This document shows positions 43,335-52,989 of a stretch of 64,000 nt of DNA, piece after piece. Made by a program: the position numbers and the translations under genes. The stretch covers positions 31,264,906-31,328,905 of the forward strand of contig OX463818.1 of NCBI GenBank assembly GCA_949825045.1, written 5' to 3'. How positions within the stretch are numbered: the stretch's first letter is position 1; every line of letters starts with the position of its first letter. Under the pieces are notes generated by a model, which was given only the letters and a program-made list of their open reading frames with translations, did no database searches and was not told the origin of the DNA. This stretch comes from Argyresthia goedartella. Taxonomy: Eukaryota; Arthropoda; Insecta; Lepidoptera; Argyresthiidae.

Positions 43335-43497
43335 CAATATAAACATAAACATTTACACACTAGGACATCTCACATATATGTATTTGTATATACATCTAAG
43401 ACCTGGTGTTTTTTTCTTCATCCCCAGCCGGGGATCGAACCCGGGACCTCTCGCATGGTAGGCAGAGCTACAACCGCAGCGCCACAGAGGTCGTCGG
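43335..43497 (-). mobile_element. SINE-2 copy with internal deletion
   Basis: Inverted. The head is intact (gacgacctctgtggcgctgc), B box gggttcgatcc. The middle (ggccccacactagg...cagcgacgtc) is missing, joining cattt to a tatatacatc stretch. Confidence 0.75.
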
Positions 43498-43569
43498 CCT
43501 TCAAAAAAACTTCGCATGGCTGTATCTCATAGACCGTAATAGCTAAAGAGTTTAAATTTTCAAAGTAAT

Positions 43570-43833
43570 TATAACAATAATACCTTGGACACTATTTACA
43601 CACATTGATCTAGCCCCAAATTAGGATTCCCTGTATCTTGGGAACTAGACAACGATACACATACTCATGTAGATAAATATTATACTAAGATAGATAAACA
43701 ACCATGACTAGGGTACAAACATCCGTTCTCATCAAACAAATATTTGCCCCCACCGGGACTCGAACCCGGGACCCTTGGCTTCGTAGGCAGGGTCACTACG
43801 ACGACACATACGACTCGGCCATTCGGGTCGTCG
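43570..43833 (-). mobile_element. SINE-1 copy, full length
   Basis: Inverted, (aat)n start and intact body. The head has an insertion of about 12 bp (cacatacgactcggc next to tacgacgac) close to the A box. Confidence 0.8.
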
Positions 43834-43979
43834 TATTTCTTCGTTGCGGTCTCGATTAAGGAGTGTGATGCCTATATGCGTTTAAAAAAATAAAAAAGAG
43901 GATGCCCATATAAGTGACGTGCGCCGAAACCGCAGTCCTGTCATGTGCCTAGTTGTGTTGGTCGCGTAGTATTTTGCAC

Positions 43980-44030
43980 GATCGTACAGAACCCTTCATA
44001 TTCGAGTCCGACTCGCACTGGCCCGGTTTT
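43980..44030 (-). repeat. GGTTCCGTACC-family 5' fragment
   Basis: acagaacccttcatattcga and gtccgactcgcactggcccg: the inverted first 50 bp of the family only. Confidence 0.55.
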
Positions 44031-44136
44031 GTGTGTATCTCCGTAGACGCGCAATAAACACCCACGAAGTGCGTATCATAATACATGTTATCCGTTCACC
44101 TCTCTGCTGTTATCACCCTGTTACGCATCTAACGAG

Positions 44137-45114
44137 TAGAGATGGGCCGAATGAGGTTTTAACCGAATACGAACTTCAGCCGAACATTCGGTTTAAATAA
44201 AAAAATCGGCCAAAGTTCGGCCGAACTTCGGTTAAAAATTCGCCGCGATTTCTCGAGAGCGACACTTCATGACTTGTTTACGCATTTACATGAATTGTCG
44301 AAATTAATAGATGCACCCCGCCCGCATTTTGGCAGCAGTGAATTTGTCCCAAGTACAAAAATCCAAAAGTCTAATAGCATCAGAGCTAGACAGATATCTC
44401 AATGATGTTCTTCTGCCCAAAGACTTACGTTCATATGACTGGTGGACTAAAAATAGGGACAAGATCCCTAACATGAGTTATTTGCCTAGAATATTTTAGT
44501 CGTCTCCTGGAAGCTCTGTATATTCTGAGCGACTTTTCTCAAAGGCAGGCAACGTATACGAACAAAAACGTAACCGGCTACTGCCAGATAACGCCGAATC
44601 TTTGGTGTTTTACACCATAACCTGCCTCTAGTAAATTTCAAATACGAGTGGATTCTAATTTCTTAATGTTTAGTTTTTGAACTAAAGTGTGATTTAAAAA
44701 AGTAGGCAATCTATTCAATCTATCAATTTAAGCTGTATAACTTAATTTAATTACTGATTGCCGCTAGAAGTGTTTTTTTTGTTTATTTATAGTTACGCAT
44801 TTAAATTACGCAGAAGTTAGGCATATTACATTCTTAAAAATACCAAGTTTATTTTGTTTAGATTAGGCAAAAATCTATAACTAATTTAATTTCAAAATAA
44901 ATGACAATGAATAAAGACATAATTTTATTTTATGATTATTATGATAAGTATAATTACTATTCTATTGATTTCAGTCAAAATTCAAGTGAGTATTTTTCTT
45001 TTTTGCACCGAATGTTCGGCTTTTAAACCGAATTTCGGCCGAATGCCGAATTTTCTGTTCAAGCTGCTGAAATTCGGTCAAACCGAATGTATAACGAATT
45101 TCGGCCCATCCCTA
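44137..45114 (+). mobile_element. hAT element, internally deleted
   Basis: Ends tagagatgggccgaa and ttcggcccatcccta, matching at 14 of 15. Flanking 8-mers ctaacgag (44129-44136) and gtaacgag (45115-45122) match at 7 of 8, the duplication length of hAT transposons. Both subterminal regions are packed with ccgaa/ttcgg motifs in both orientations, probable transposase binding sites (inference). At 978 bp it is shorter than autonomous hATs. Confidence 0.88.
44311..44631 (+). pseudogene. hAT transposase C-terminal dimerisation domain
   Basis: A single reading frame from 44311 to TAG 44629-44631 is interrupted by one in-frame TAG at 44497-44499. Before it: SELDRYLNDVLLPKD and YDWWTKNRDKIPNMSYLPRIF. 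After it: SSPGSSVYSERLFSKAGNVY, EQKRNRLLPDNAESLVFY and CL. WWxxNRxxxPxLSxLARxFLxxPxSSVxSERxFSxAG with a following RNRLxPxxxExLxF is the signature of the hAT C-terminal domain, which holds the transposase dimer together. The stop replaces an expected leucine (one-base change from TTG). The RNase-H-like catalytic domain is deleted, so it cannot be active. Confidence 0.88.
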
Positions 45115-45357
45115 GTAACGAGATAAAATAAAATGTTCGCACGTCGGCAAATGATGTTTCGCGTTATCTCGGGCCTCACGTGAACGAGAACACTGAAACG
45201 AACACAACTGGAATTTTGGCCAGCCTGGCATTGTAGGGAGTATCACAACACAATACAGTATATATTCACTCAGCTGTGGGGCCAGCAATAGATGATTGAT
45301 TATTTTTCATAGGTTTCGAAGTTTATTACCAATGAGGTTTAAAATCGCGGGCCTTTA

Positions 45358-45735
45358 CAGGGTTTCGTACCCGAAGGGCGCCAAACGGGACCCTATTACT
45401 AAGCCTCCGCCGTCCGTCCGTCCGTCCGTCCGTCCGTCTGGTCACCAGGCTGTATCTAATAAACCGTGATTGGTAGACCGTTGAAATTTTTACTCATGAT
45501 GTATTTCTGTAGCCGCTATAACAACAAACCATAAAAAACGGAATAAGGGGGCTCCCATACAACAATTCTTTCAATACCACATAAAAACTTATGAATGCAC
45601 CTGGTTACGTACAGTACATGGAGTGTGAAAGTAGCCGCACCAATAACTCTGTAAATAACATTTTGCTATGTAAAATCCAAATTATTCACTAAAAACCATC
45701 CCTGCGAGTTCGACTCGCACTTGACCGTTTTTTGT
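45358..45735 (-). repeat. GGTTCCGTACC-family repeat, inverted
   Basis: Starts agggtttcgtacccgaaggg, (gtcc)n, then gggggctcccatacaacaat, ending gagttcgactcgcacttgac. Confidence 0.8.
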
Positions 45736-45945
45736 GGTTTTTTTTTGAGAATTGGTAAGGGGTTGCCCATTTATTACGTAAATCATTTTTATGGCCAGAT
45801 TTTTTTAAGTCTACCACGCACATTACTTCACGTAAACTGTGACTCCATCCGGCCAACAGGTTCGTCCACCGAACGCACTGTGAACTATTGTTTTACTTTT
45901 AGTAACTTGACGTGTGCCACCTCTTTGGTTGCACGAATTAAAAAA
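45736..45945. other. Spacer between two opposed repeats
   Basis: Contains aaggggttgcccatttatta and cgtaaatcatttttatggcc, which look like another dispersed insect element. Confidence 0.4.
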
Positions 45946-46355
45946 AAAACCGGTCAAGTGCGAGTCTAAATCGCGCACGAAGGGTTCCGTACCACCGTTC
46001 AATGGAAGCGATGGTGTGGAGTGAATAGTTTGGATTTTACACAGCAAAATATTGTTTACAAAGTTATTGGTGCGGTTACTTTCACACTCCATGTACGTAA
46101 CCAGGTGCATCCATAAGTTTGTATGTGGTATTGAAAGAATTGTTGTATGGGAGCCCCCTTAAATATTTCTTTTATCCTGTTTTTTTAGTATTTGTTGTTA
46201 TAGCGGTCACATAAATACATCATCTGTGAAAATTTCAACTGTCTAACTATCACGGTTCGTCAGATACAGCCTGGTGACAGACGGACGGACGGACAGCGGA
46301 GTCTTAGTAATAGGGTCCCGTTTGGAACCCTTCGGGTACGGAACCCTAAAAAACT
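45946..46355 (+). repeat. GGTTCCGTACC-family repeat, full length
   Basis: From aaaaccggtcaagtgcgagt to cttcgggtacggaaccctaa. Very close to 30902-31335 and 54055-54452. It forms an inverted pair with 45358-45735. Confidence 0.85.
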
Positions 46356-46433
46356 AAGGTACAGTGCAGTAAAGGATTTCCATAAATTTTTGCTGCAGCA
46401 ACAAACTGCCGCTTTGTGCTAGATAATAAATGT

Positions 46434-46455
46434 TTCTTTCTTTCTTTCTTTCTTC
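46434..46455 (+). repeat. (TTTC)n microsatellite
   Basis: Five tttc units adjoining the SINE-1 copy. Confidence 0.9.
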
Positions 46456-46462
46456 TAGATAT

Positions 46463-46728
46463 GTAGACGACCCGAATGGCCGAGTCGGCAGTGACGCTGC
46501 CTACGAAACCAAGAGTCCCGGGTTCGAGTCCCGGTGGGGGCAAATATTTGTTTGATGAGAACGGATGTTTGTACCCTAGTCATGGTTGTTTATCTATCTA
46601 AGTATAATATTTATCTATATAAGTATGTGTATCGTTGTCTAGTACCCAAGATACAGGGAATCCTAGTTTGGGGCTAGATCAATTTGTGTAAATGGTGTCC
46701 AAGGTTTTATTATTATTATTATTTATGA
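46463..46728 (+). mobile_element. SINE-1 copy, full length
   Basis: Complete: gacgacccgaatggccgagt head, B box gggttcgagtcc, tail caaggttttatta with (tta)n. Confidence 0.88.
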
Positions 46729-47005
46729 TAGAACTGCAACGTAGTTGGAAGATAAATATTTTACAATGCATTTGCTCGAAAAGCGCGTTACAAAGCAAAG
46801 CAAAGCAGCCATACTTTGCGGAAGTTCCGTTTCTTTTGATATATTTAACTCTGTCGTCGGCCCGACAGAGTTTTTATTATTTGAGTAAAGTTTTACAAAT
46901 TCGTCGTTCATTTTTCTAGTGCCTTATTTGCACATGCGCAGCATAGAGTCCCCGCCACCACTCAAGCCGCGGGGCGCCACCGTGCCGTCTTGCCAGTGAG
47001 ATCAG

Positions 47006-47468
47006 CAGTGTTGCCGTTTAGGAAAAAAAAAGTCCCTAGACCTCGATGCAACAGTCCCTAGATTTTGAAAAAAAACGAATAAAAAATCCGCTAGAAGTCG
47101 CTAAATATTTCAAAATATTCCATGGTAACAAAATATGGTGTAAATAAAAGCAAATTTATATAATCAAGTATTTAATCATCATAATTTAAATCTCTATAGG
47201 TTTAAACAAGCAAAAATTTCGTTATCCATTGCGTCATGTTCGACTTCGACAACTTCTAATGGCGCTGAAGCAGCAGAAGTTGATGGTTCCACTGTAGAAG
47301 TACTTGGTTTTTTAACAGTTTTTGTGATTTTGGTCAGGACATCTTTGCAAACAAAAAGTCGCTATAAGTCGCTAAATTTATTTTAGTCGCTAGATCGAAA
47401 TAAAAAGTCGCTAAACCCATCTAAAATCCGCTAGATCTAGCGACAAAGTCGCTAAAACGGCAACACTG
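47006..47468 (-). mobile_element. hAT-type MITE with perfect 8 bp duplication
   Basis: TIR cagtgttgccgttta at the left and taaaacggcaacactg at the right. Exact flanking gagatcag at 46998-47005 and 47469-47476. Subterminal regions hold repeated agtcgcta-type motifs (at least six, plus two agtcccta). On the minus strand 47346-47194 is an open frame (KDVLTKITKTVKKPSTSTVE, DNEIFACLNL-stop), probably the last codons of a lost transposase. Confidence 0.88.
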
Positions 47469-47593
47469 GAGATCAGTGAATTTAGTTCCACTTTCAGTCG
47501 TAGGGCATGACCGGTGGCGCGGACTATAGATATGGTGCACGCGCATGTTTTTAAAATAAGCCGCCATTTTACTATCCTTGTTTAGTTCATTTT

Positions 47594-47992
47594 TAGGGTT
47601 CCGTACCTGAAGGGTGCCAAACGGGACCCTATTGCTAAGCCTCCGCTGACCGTGAGTCAGTCCTTCTGTCACCAGGCTGTATCTTATGAACCATGATAGT
47701 TAGACAGACGAACTTTTTACGGATGATGTATTTTTCTTGCCGCTATAGTAACAAATACTAAAGAACAGAATAAAATAAATATTAAAGGGGGCTCTCATAC
47801 AACAATTCTTTAAATAACACATACAAACTTATGAATGCACCTGGTTACGTACATGGAGTGTGAAAGTAGCCGCACCAACAACTTTGTAAACAACATTTTG
47901 CTGTGTAAAATTCAAACTATTCACTCCACACCATCCCTACCATTTTACGGTGGTACGGAACCCTTCTTGCGCTAGTTAGACTCGCGCTTGGA
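47594..47992 (-). repeat. GGTTCCGTACC-family repeat, inverted
   Basis: From agggttccgtacctgaaggg to gttagactcgcgcttgg. The (gtcc)n tract is reduced to gtgagtcagtcc. The frame 47421-47672 overlaps its end. Confidence 0.8.
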
Positions 47993-48691
47993 ATTTTTTT
48001 TTCATGCACAATACATAGCAAAACATTGTATGATACATGTGTTAGATGATTTCCGACTGGTGTCGACTTGAAAAATGACACTCGTCGGAAATCACCTTTT
48101 TTGGGAACTGTAGCATAAAAAGCTATTTAACAAGAAGAACAAAGACAGTTCAACTATTCCGGAGACAAGAAACAAAACTAAAATATTATATGAAAAATGA
48201 TTCTATTGCTCTTTATTAATCTGTGTCTATTGTTAGAATTGACCCTTTAGGCACATAGACAACTGTCACTTCACACATTTGTTTGTTTACATACTTTTGA
48301 TCACCTACTTGTCCCTACCATAGTATGACTCGGCTAACCCGCCCCGCTACGAACAGAGTTTTGTGAAACCGTCGGCTTGTAGTCAGTCTAGGGTCATTGG
48401 AATACCCGAGTTGAAGGTCGGGTGATATTACCATATCCTTCAAACAAAGCATTGAACTTGAACGCGCCCGCGCCGCTCAAACACGCGGATCGGACGAAAG
48501 AATATGGTGGATGAGACTTGGGTTCTATTTATCTTCTTGGGCCGTTTTATAGGTCACAGTTGACATTTGCGTTAGTGAGTTTGCTTAAACCCATCGATTA
48601 AATTGAATGAATCGATACGGACTTGAAACATCTGTGAATTGAATACAGTAATCTTTCAATTCTGTTTCACGGATTGATCGCTCGCTAGTGT
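47993..48691. other. No gene recognised
   Basis: A short inverted repeat at 48045-48095 (atgatttccgactggtgtcg versus cgtcggaaatcac). Otherwise nothing. Confidence 0.4.
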
Positions 48692-48819
48692 TTAACCTCT
48701 CAAAAACCGAGGGTAGTTGGGACGAGTCGTGATTTTGAACCTTATACCATGGTAAGAAAATTTAAAACCTATAGCGGAAAAGTGGCTTTATCTAACGCCG
48801 GTGGTATTCAAGAGGTTAA
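48692..48819. mobile_element. TTAA-flanked MITE, copy 3
   Basis: TTAA-cctct and agagg-TTAA ends. The interior is nearly the same as 36899-37033 (gagggtagttggga, aaaacctatagcggaaa, taacgccggtggtattca). Confidence 0.75.
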
Positions 48820-48879
48820 GGTAATTATTTAAAACATGTAAAACTGCCTTTGATCATCCCGTAGCAAACATATCTTGAC

Positions 48880-48968
48880 ATAGCGTCATGCCTTTTCTCA
48901 TACGATATAGAGGCACAAGTGTGCCCACTTTTAACCAGATATTCAATACTCCATTTTGCGTGACATCA
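48880..48968 (-). repeat. SINE-3 3' fragment
   Basis: Inverted: catagcgtcatgccttttct, gtgcccacttttaaccagat, tactccattttgcgtgacat. The head is absent. Confidence 0.65.
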
Positions 48969-49429
48969 TCATCATTTACATCAACCGACAAAGACTGAAT
49001 TGTAAGTACACCGAAGTAGCCAAGTAACGATGTTCCACTTTTTAGAAAAGTAAATCGTGAAATGGCCTTTTGTCATTATCGCAATAAATCTGTAATTTTA
49101 ACTGAAAAAAACAAGCACTTGAGCAGATCTAACTTTGAAAAAAAAAATGTTTGCTCTCCGTTTCAAGGTTACGTTGAATTATACGTATATTACGTTGTTG
49201 AATTGTGGTGAAGTGTCAAATGTGACCTGTAAAAGTGACAAGGTGAGGCTTCGCAACGCGTTTTTGGTATTCAAGCCATTTAGCATAATACCCATCGCGC
49301 CTCAGATTAACGAAACTCATTGCAAAACTTTCAAAATATCAGATGAGCTAACATAGAATTTCTTTTTTCGTTTATCTGAGTCTCCCAAATGCCGAACTTC
49401 CCATACAACAGATTTTTTATTTTTCGGCT
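48969..49429. other. No gene recognised
   Basis: The frame 49135-49356 has no family motif. Confidence 0.4.
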
Positions 49430-49605
49430 GTTTCTTTGCGTTTTTGGGTTCCGTACCTCAAAAGGTAAAATATATATATACATAGTCAGGTCATAAGTTC
49501 TGTCACATGTGCAATATGAAATAATTTAGACATGTTTATTATTTATGTAAACATTCAAATAGCAAAATGAACTTAATAAAACATAGATTCTTATGGTAAT
49601 AAAGT

Positions 49606-49731
49606 TTATTCAAAATGACCCCCGCGATTTTGAATACAGGCCTTTATTCTGCGCGGCCAGTCGTCTATCGCAGCACGAACGAGGTCCATGTCAATATCGG
49701 CGGCTGCCTTAATCAAGGATGCCTTGAGTGA
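49606..49731 (-). pseudogene. mariner-like transposase, displaced C-terminus
   Basis: 42 codons reading SLKASLIKAAADIDMDLVRA, AIDDWPRRIKACIQ and NRGGHFE-stop (TAA 49606-49608). This is the expected end of the transposase, continuing directly after HPDLE at 51585. The 1853 bp between the two pieces is inserted DNA. Confidence 0.88.
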
Positions 49732-50162
49732 ATGAGTGAAGTGAGTAATTTATCATAAGACAAAAAATATGGAAACTAAATATTTTTCGGGTCTAAACCC
49801 CCTAGGGCGGCACCCCGTAACGCGGGAAATAGGTTACTATCTTTTTTATATTAGGGAGGTAGCCTCTGTCTGTACCCGGGTGGTACCCCCTACTAGAGTT
49901 TCTACGTAGGGGGTAAAGGTCGGTATAAGATAGGTACAGTGGATAAAAGAGAAAGTGAACGTTACCGGTATGCCCATTCCACTATAGAAACCAGACTAGT
50001 CACAAGCCGCAGCAATCTAGGAAGAAGTTTCATCAGCTTGTTAACCACCCAGGCTGGTCGGTCAACGAACTCAAGCTGGTGCAGGAGGATGGATGGCTGA
50101 AATAGTCGAGTTTGTGAAGGAGATAAGCCGGCTTTTTACTATGGGATATAATGTATTAAGTA

Positions 50163-51443
50163 CATAGTCGGTCCTTAAGTTCTGTCACAAGGTTTTTGAT
50201 AGATAAAACTCAGCAATAAACTTTTTCTTATTCGTATTATACATGATTAAAAAGCTTATTTTATACGAATCAAATTGTAATACAATACATTTTGTACGAT
50301 TATCGCAATATGATAAAAAAACCTTATAACTTGAGACAATCGCGAACCCAAAACACGCCGCAACTGACAAAAATACCACTTACCACAAATTTGATAAAAA
50401 AACAGTGTTCCAGATAACCAACAAGGTTATTTTTATTTATTCTGAAACCTCGATTTTAGACCATGCTTAACAACTAGCATTTGATTTTCTATTAGCTTTC
50501 AGTTCCAACTGCTCCCAAAGAGAACTTTACGTACTTTTTACGTTTTCAGAAAAACGTATAAAATGATCTTGTGGGCAAGAAGTACACTACGTGAAATGTG
50601 AATATGAAAATTAGTTTTACCCAGACTTAGTTATCTTATGCTTCAAAATGAAGGTGATGGGTTCAGGGAGGGTTCTGACTAAAATCTCACGTAAGTTTGA
50701 AAGGTTTTAAGAGTCATGGAAAAAAGATAAAGTGAATCACGTCCGTATTTTTGATTGGGTAAAAAAGTGCAAAATCTCTGAAGAAACTAGGATTATCGCA
50801 ATATGATAAAAAAACCTTATAACTTCAGACAATCGCGAACCCAAAACACGCCGCAACTGACAAAAATACCACTTACCACAAATTTAATAAAAAAACAGTG
50901 TTCCAGATAACCAACAAGGTTATTTTTATTTATTCTGAAACCTCGATTTTAGACCATGCTTAACAACTAGCATTTGATTTTCTGTTAGCTTTCAGTTCCA
51001 ACTGCTCCCAAAGAGAACTTTACGTACTTTTTACGTTTTCAGAAAAACGTATAAAATGATCTTGTGGGCAAGAAGTACACTACGTGAAATGTGAATATGA
51101 AAATTAGTTTTACCCAGACTTAGTTATCTTATGCTTCAAAATGAAGGTGATGGGTTCAGGGAGGGTTCTGACTAAAATCTCACGTAAGTTTGAAAGGTTT
51201 TAAGAGTCATGGAAAAAAGATAAAGTGAATCACGCCCGTATTTTTGATTGGGTAAAAAAGTGCAAAATCTCTGAAGAAACTAGCATTTGTGTAATATGGC
51301 TTTAAGCATTTAAATGCAATAATCGTTCTAATTTATCAGTATTTAATTAGCTATCAAACCATATATAGTATTAAATAAAATAAAATTTGGTATTATTTAC
51401 TATGCGACAAAATATTTGTGACAGAACTTATGGACCGACTGTG
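50163..51443. mobile_element. Second mariner-like element, nested, non-autonomous
   Basis: TIRs catagtcggtccttaagttc and, inverted, cacagtcggtccataagttc, each followed by tgtcacaa. TA flanks at 50161-50162 and 51444-51445. The ends are close relatives of the outer mariner's ends. There is no transposase motif; the 64-codon minus frame at 50185 is not recognisable. 77 percent of its length is a tandem duplication. Confidence 0.85.
50298..51283 (+). repeat. 493 bp tandem duplication
   Basis: Two units, 50298-50790 and 50791-51283, start gattatcgcaatatgataaa and end tctctgaagaaactag. By eye they differ at about four positions (cttgagac/cttcagac, tttgataa/tttaataa, ttctatta/ttctgtta, cacgtccg/cacgcccg), roughly 99 percent identity. 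The duplication is recent. Confidence 0.95.
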
Positions 51444-51584
51444 TATATTAAGATACACAAAGCCAGTGACGCTAGCGCCAGTAGACAGACAGCCAGTGCT
51501 GGCCTCGTGTAAACCTAGCTAGACGAGCGCTCTATTCACCTGAGCACCGGCAGCCAGCACTGGCCTCGTGTTAACCCAGCTTAT

Positions 51585-52499
51585 CTCCAAATCAGGATGA
51601 GGCTTTGAGCAGGCCTTTTCCTCCAAGTGTTGCCATATCTTGTAATCTAACGGACTCAAATCTGGACTGGAGGAGGGCCAGTCTTCGTGCCGGATGAAGT
51701 CGATTTCACGCGCCGCCAGCCAGTCTTGTGTGCTTTTCGCGCTATGAGCTGGCGCAGAATCTTGTTGGAATACCCAGTGCCTGTTATTAAACATGGTATG
51801 AGAAACAGGTTCCACAAGGTTCTTGAGGACTGTATTTTGATACACAACTTGCATTCGTTTTTACGCCTTTCTCACAAAAATGTACCTCAGTTAAGCTTCA
51901 ATAAGAGACTCCCAACCAAACCATGAGCGAGGATGGAAAATGACCTCGTTGGACACGCGGAATACGGTTGCTCGCTTCTTCACTGCTGTGTGCGTACACC
52001 TTATCATTTTGTTTGTTGTAGCTCTCTTCCAAGTGAAAATTTTTTCATCCGAAAAAAATATTTCCCGATGCTTTTTTCCCGCGTACCGCTTCAACAAAGC
52101 GCGGCATCTCTTCAGTCTCAGGTCCATTAAACGAGCGTCCAAACGATGTCCTGTTTTTATTCGATATGCCCTAAGCCCTAAGTCTTCATTTAACACCCTT
52201 TTCACCGTGGTCCTGCTTAACCCCATCTGAAGGGCCAACAGTTTCTGCTTACGTATGGGATTTCTTTGAATTCGCGACTTCACAGCTTTTATCACTGCTG
52301 GAGTCCTAACAGAGCGAGGGCGACCACTTCTTGACCTGTCATCTACACTAGAGTCTTCATTGTATCGTTTTATGGTACGATAAACGAATCTTTTGGTTAT
52401 ATTCAAATTTTTCAGTAAGTCGAAAATCTGAATTGGCGCGTTACCGCAACGATGCAACGCAATAACTGCGACACGGTCTTCTTTAAGTGTCCACTCCAT
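51585..52499 (-). pseudogene. mariner-like transposase, main part
   Basis: Starts at MEWTLKEDRV (ATG 52497-52499), which fits the family better than the longer frame from 52604. Helix-turn-helix region, then GRPRSVRTP between the two DNA-binding halves, then the first catalytic aspartate in FFSDEKIFT. Between about 51945 and 51855 frameshifts and stops break the gene: LMVWLGVSY and LTEVHFCEKGVKT are found in other frames. The original frame resumes with QVVYQNTVLKNLVEP, FQQDSAPAHSAKSTQDWLAA (second D) and WPSSSPDLSPLDYKIW (third D, 37 residues between them, a DD37D spacing). It is interrupted after HPDLE by the insert. Confidence 0.9.
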
Positions 52500-52989
52500 A
52501 TTTAAAAATGAGGAAAATTCTAAAAAAGTACACATTTTTATTTTCATGAAAAATTCGAAATTCGAATTCAATAAACTTTTTTGTGGCCAGCGTTCTAAAT
52601 TCAAAAGTTTTTATTGTGTGACAGAACTTATGACCTGACTGTGTATATACTTATGGGATCACCCGCGTGTCTGTCCGTCCGTCTGTCGAAGGCACTTTTC
52701 TCAGGAACTATAAGAGATAGAGTCTTGTAATCTTTTTTTACAAAAATACTTATCCTGATAACCGCAACATAATTCAAGCCTAACATATATTGCCTACAAT
52801 AAAGTGGAGGGGGTAAAATGACAAAACGAGAAAAATAAATTTCACCGTAATAAGTCATGTAGGGTATCGTTGAAAAGAGCTCTTTATAAACTTTTCCAAA
52901 GAAAAAAAAACTGTACTACTGATATGCTTGTGCCTGCGATATGCTTGTAAGAGGCTTGTCAATTAGTAGCATACGGGCCCTGTACTTTT

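Larger units (their letters stand above)
49732..51584. mobile_element. Unknown insert X in the mariner transposase
   Basis: Disrupts the transposase between E (HPDLE) and S (SLKAS). Without the nested element it is about 560 bp: 49732-50160 (gtgagtaatttatcataaga, gggtctaaaccccctagggc, aaccacccaggctggtcggt) and 51446-51584 (ccagtgctggcctcgtgt and cagcactggcctcgtgtt, a near-direct duplication). No coding motif is recognised and no clear terminal repeats are seen. The origin is unknown. Confidence 0.65.
49481..52643 (-). mobile_element. mariner-like element carrying nested insertions
   Basis: TIRs catagtcaggtcataagttc and, inverted at the right, cacagtcaggtcataagttc, each followed by tgtcaca. 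TA flanks at 49479-49480 and 52644-52645. The total is 3163 bp, but removing the 1853 bp insert leaves about 1310 bp, a normal mariner length. Confidence 0.9.
49430..52720 (+). repeat. Old repeat split by the mariner insertion
   Basis: Left half ttgggttccgtacctcaaaa at 49446; right half gggatcacccgcgtgtctgt then ccgtccgtctgtc at 52655-52685. Joined at the TA target they resemble a single repeat of the ggttccgtacctcaaaagg type with a gtctgtcc tract. The mariner lies between them. Confidence 0.55.

Noticed and set aside
45823..46110. 95-codon frame sharing a long peptide with 30879-31067
   Set aside because: Both are antisense frames in copies of the same GGTTCCGTACC repeat; sharing reflects repeat identity.
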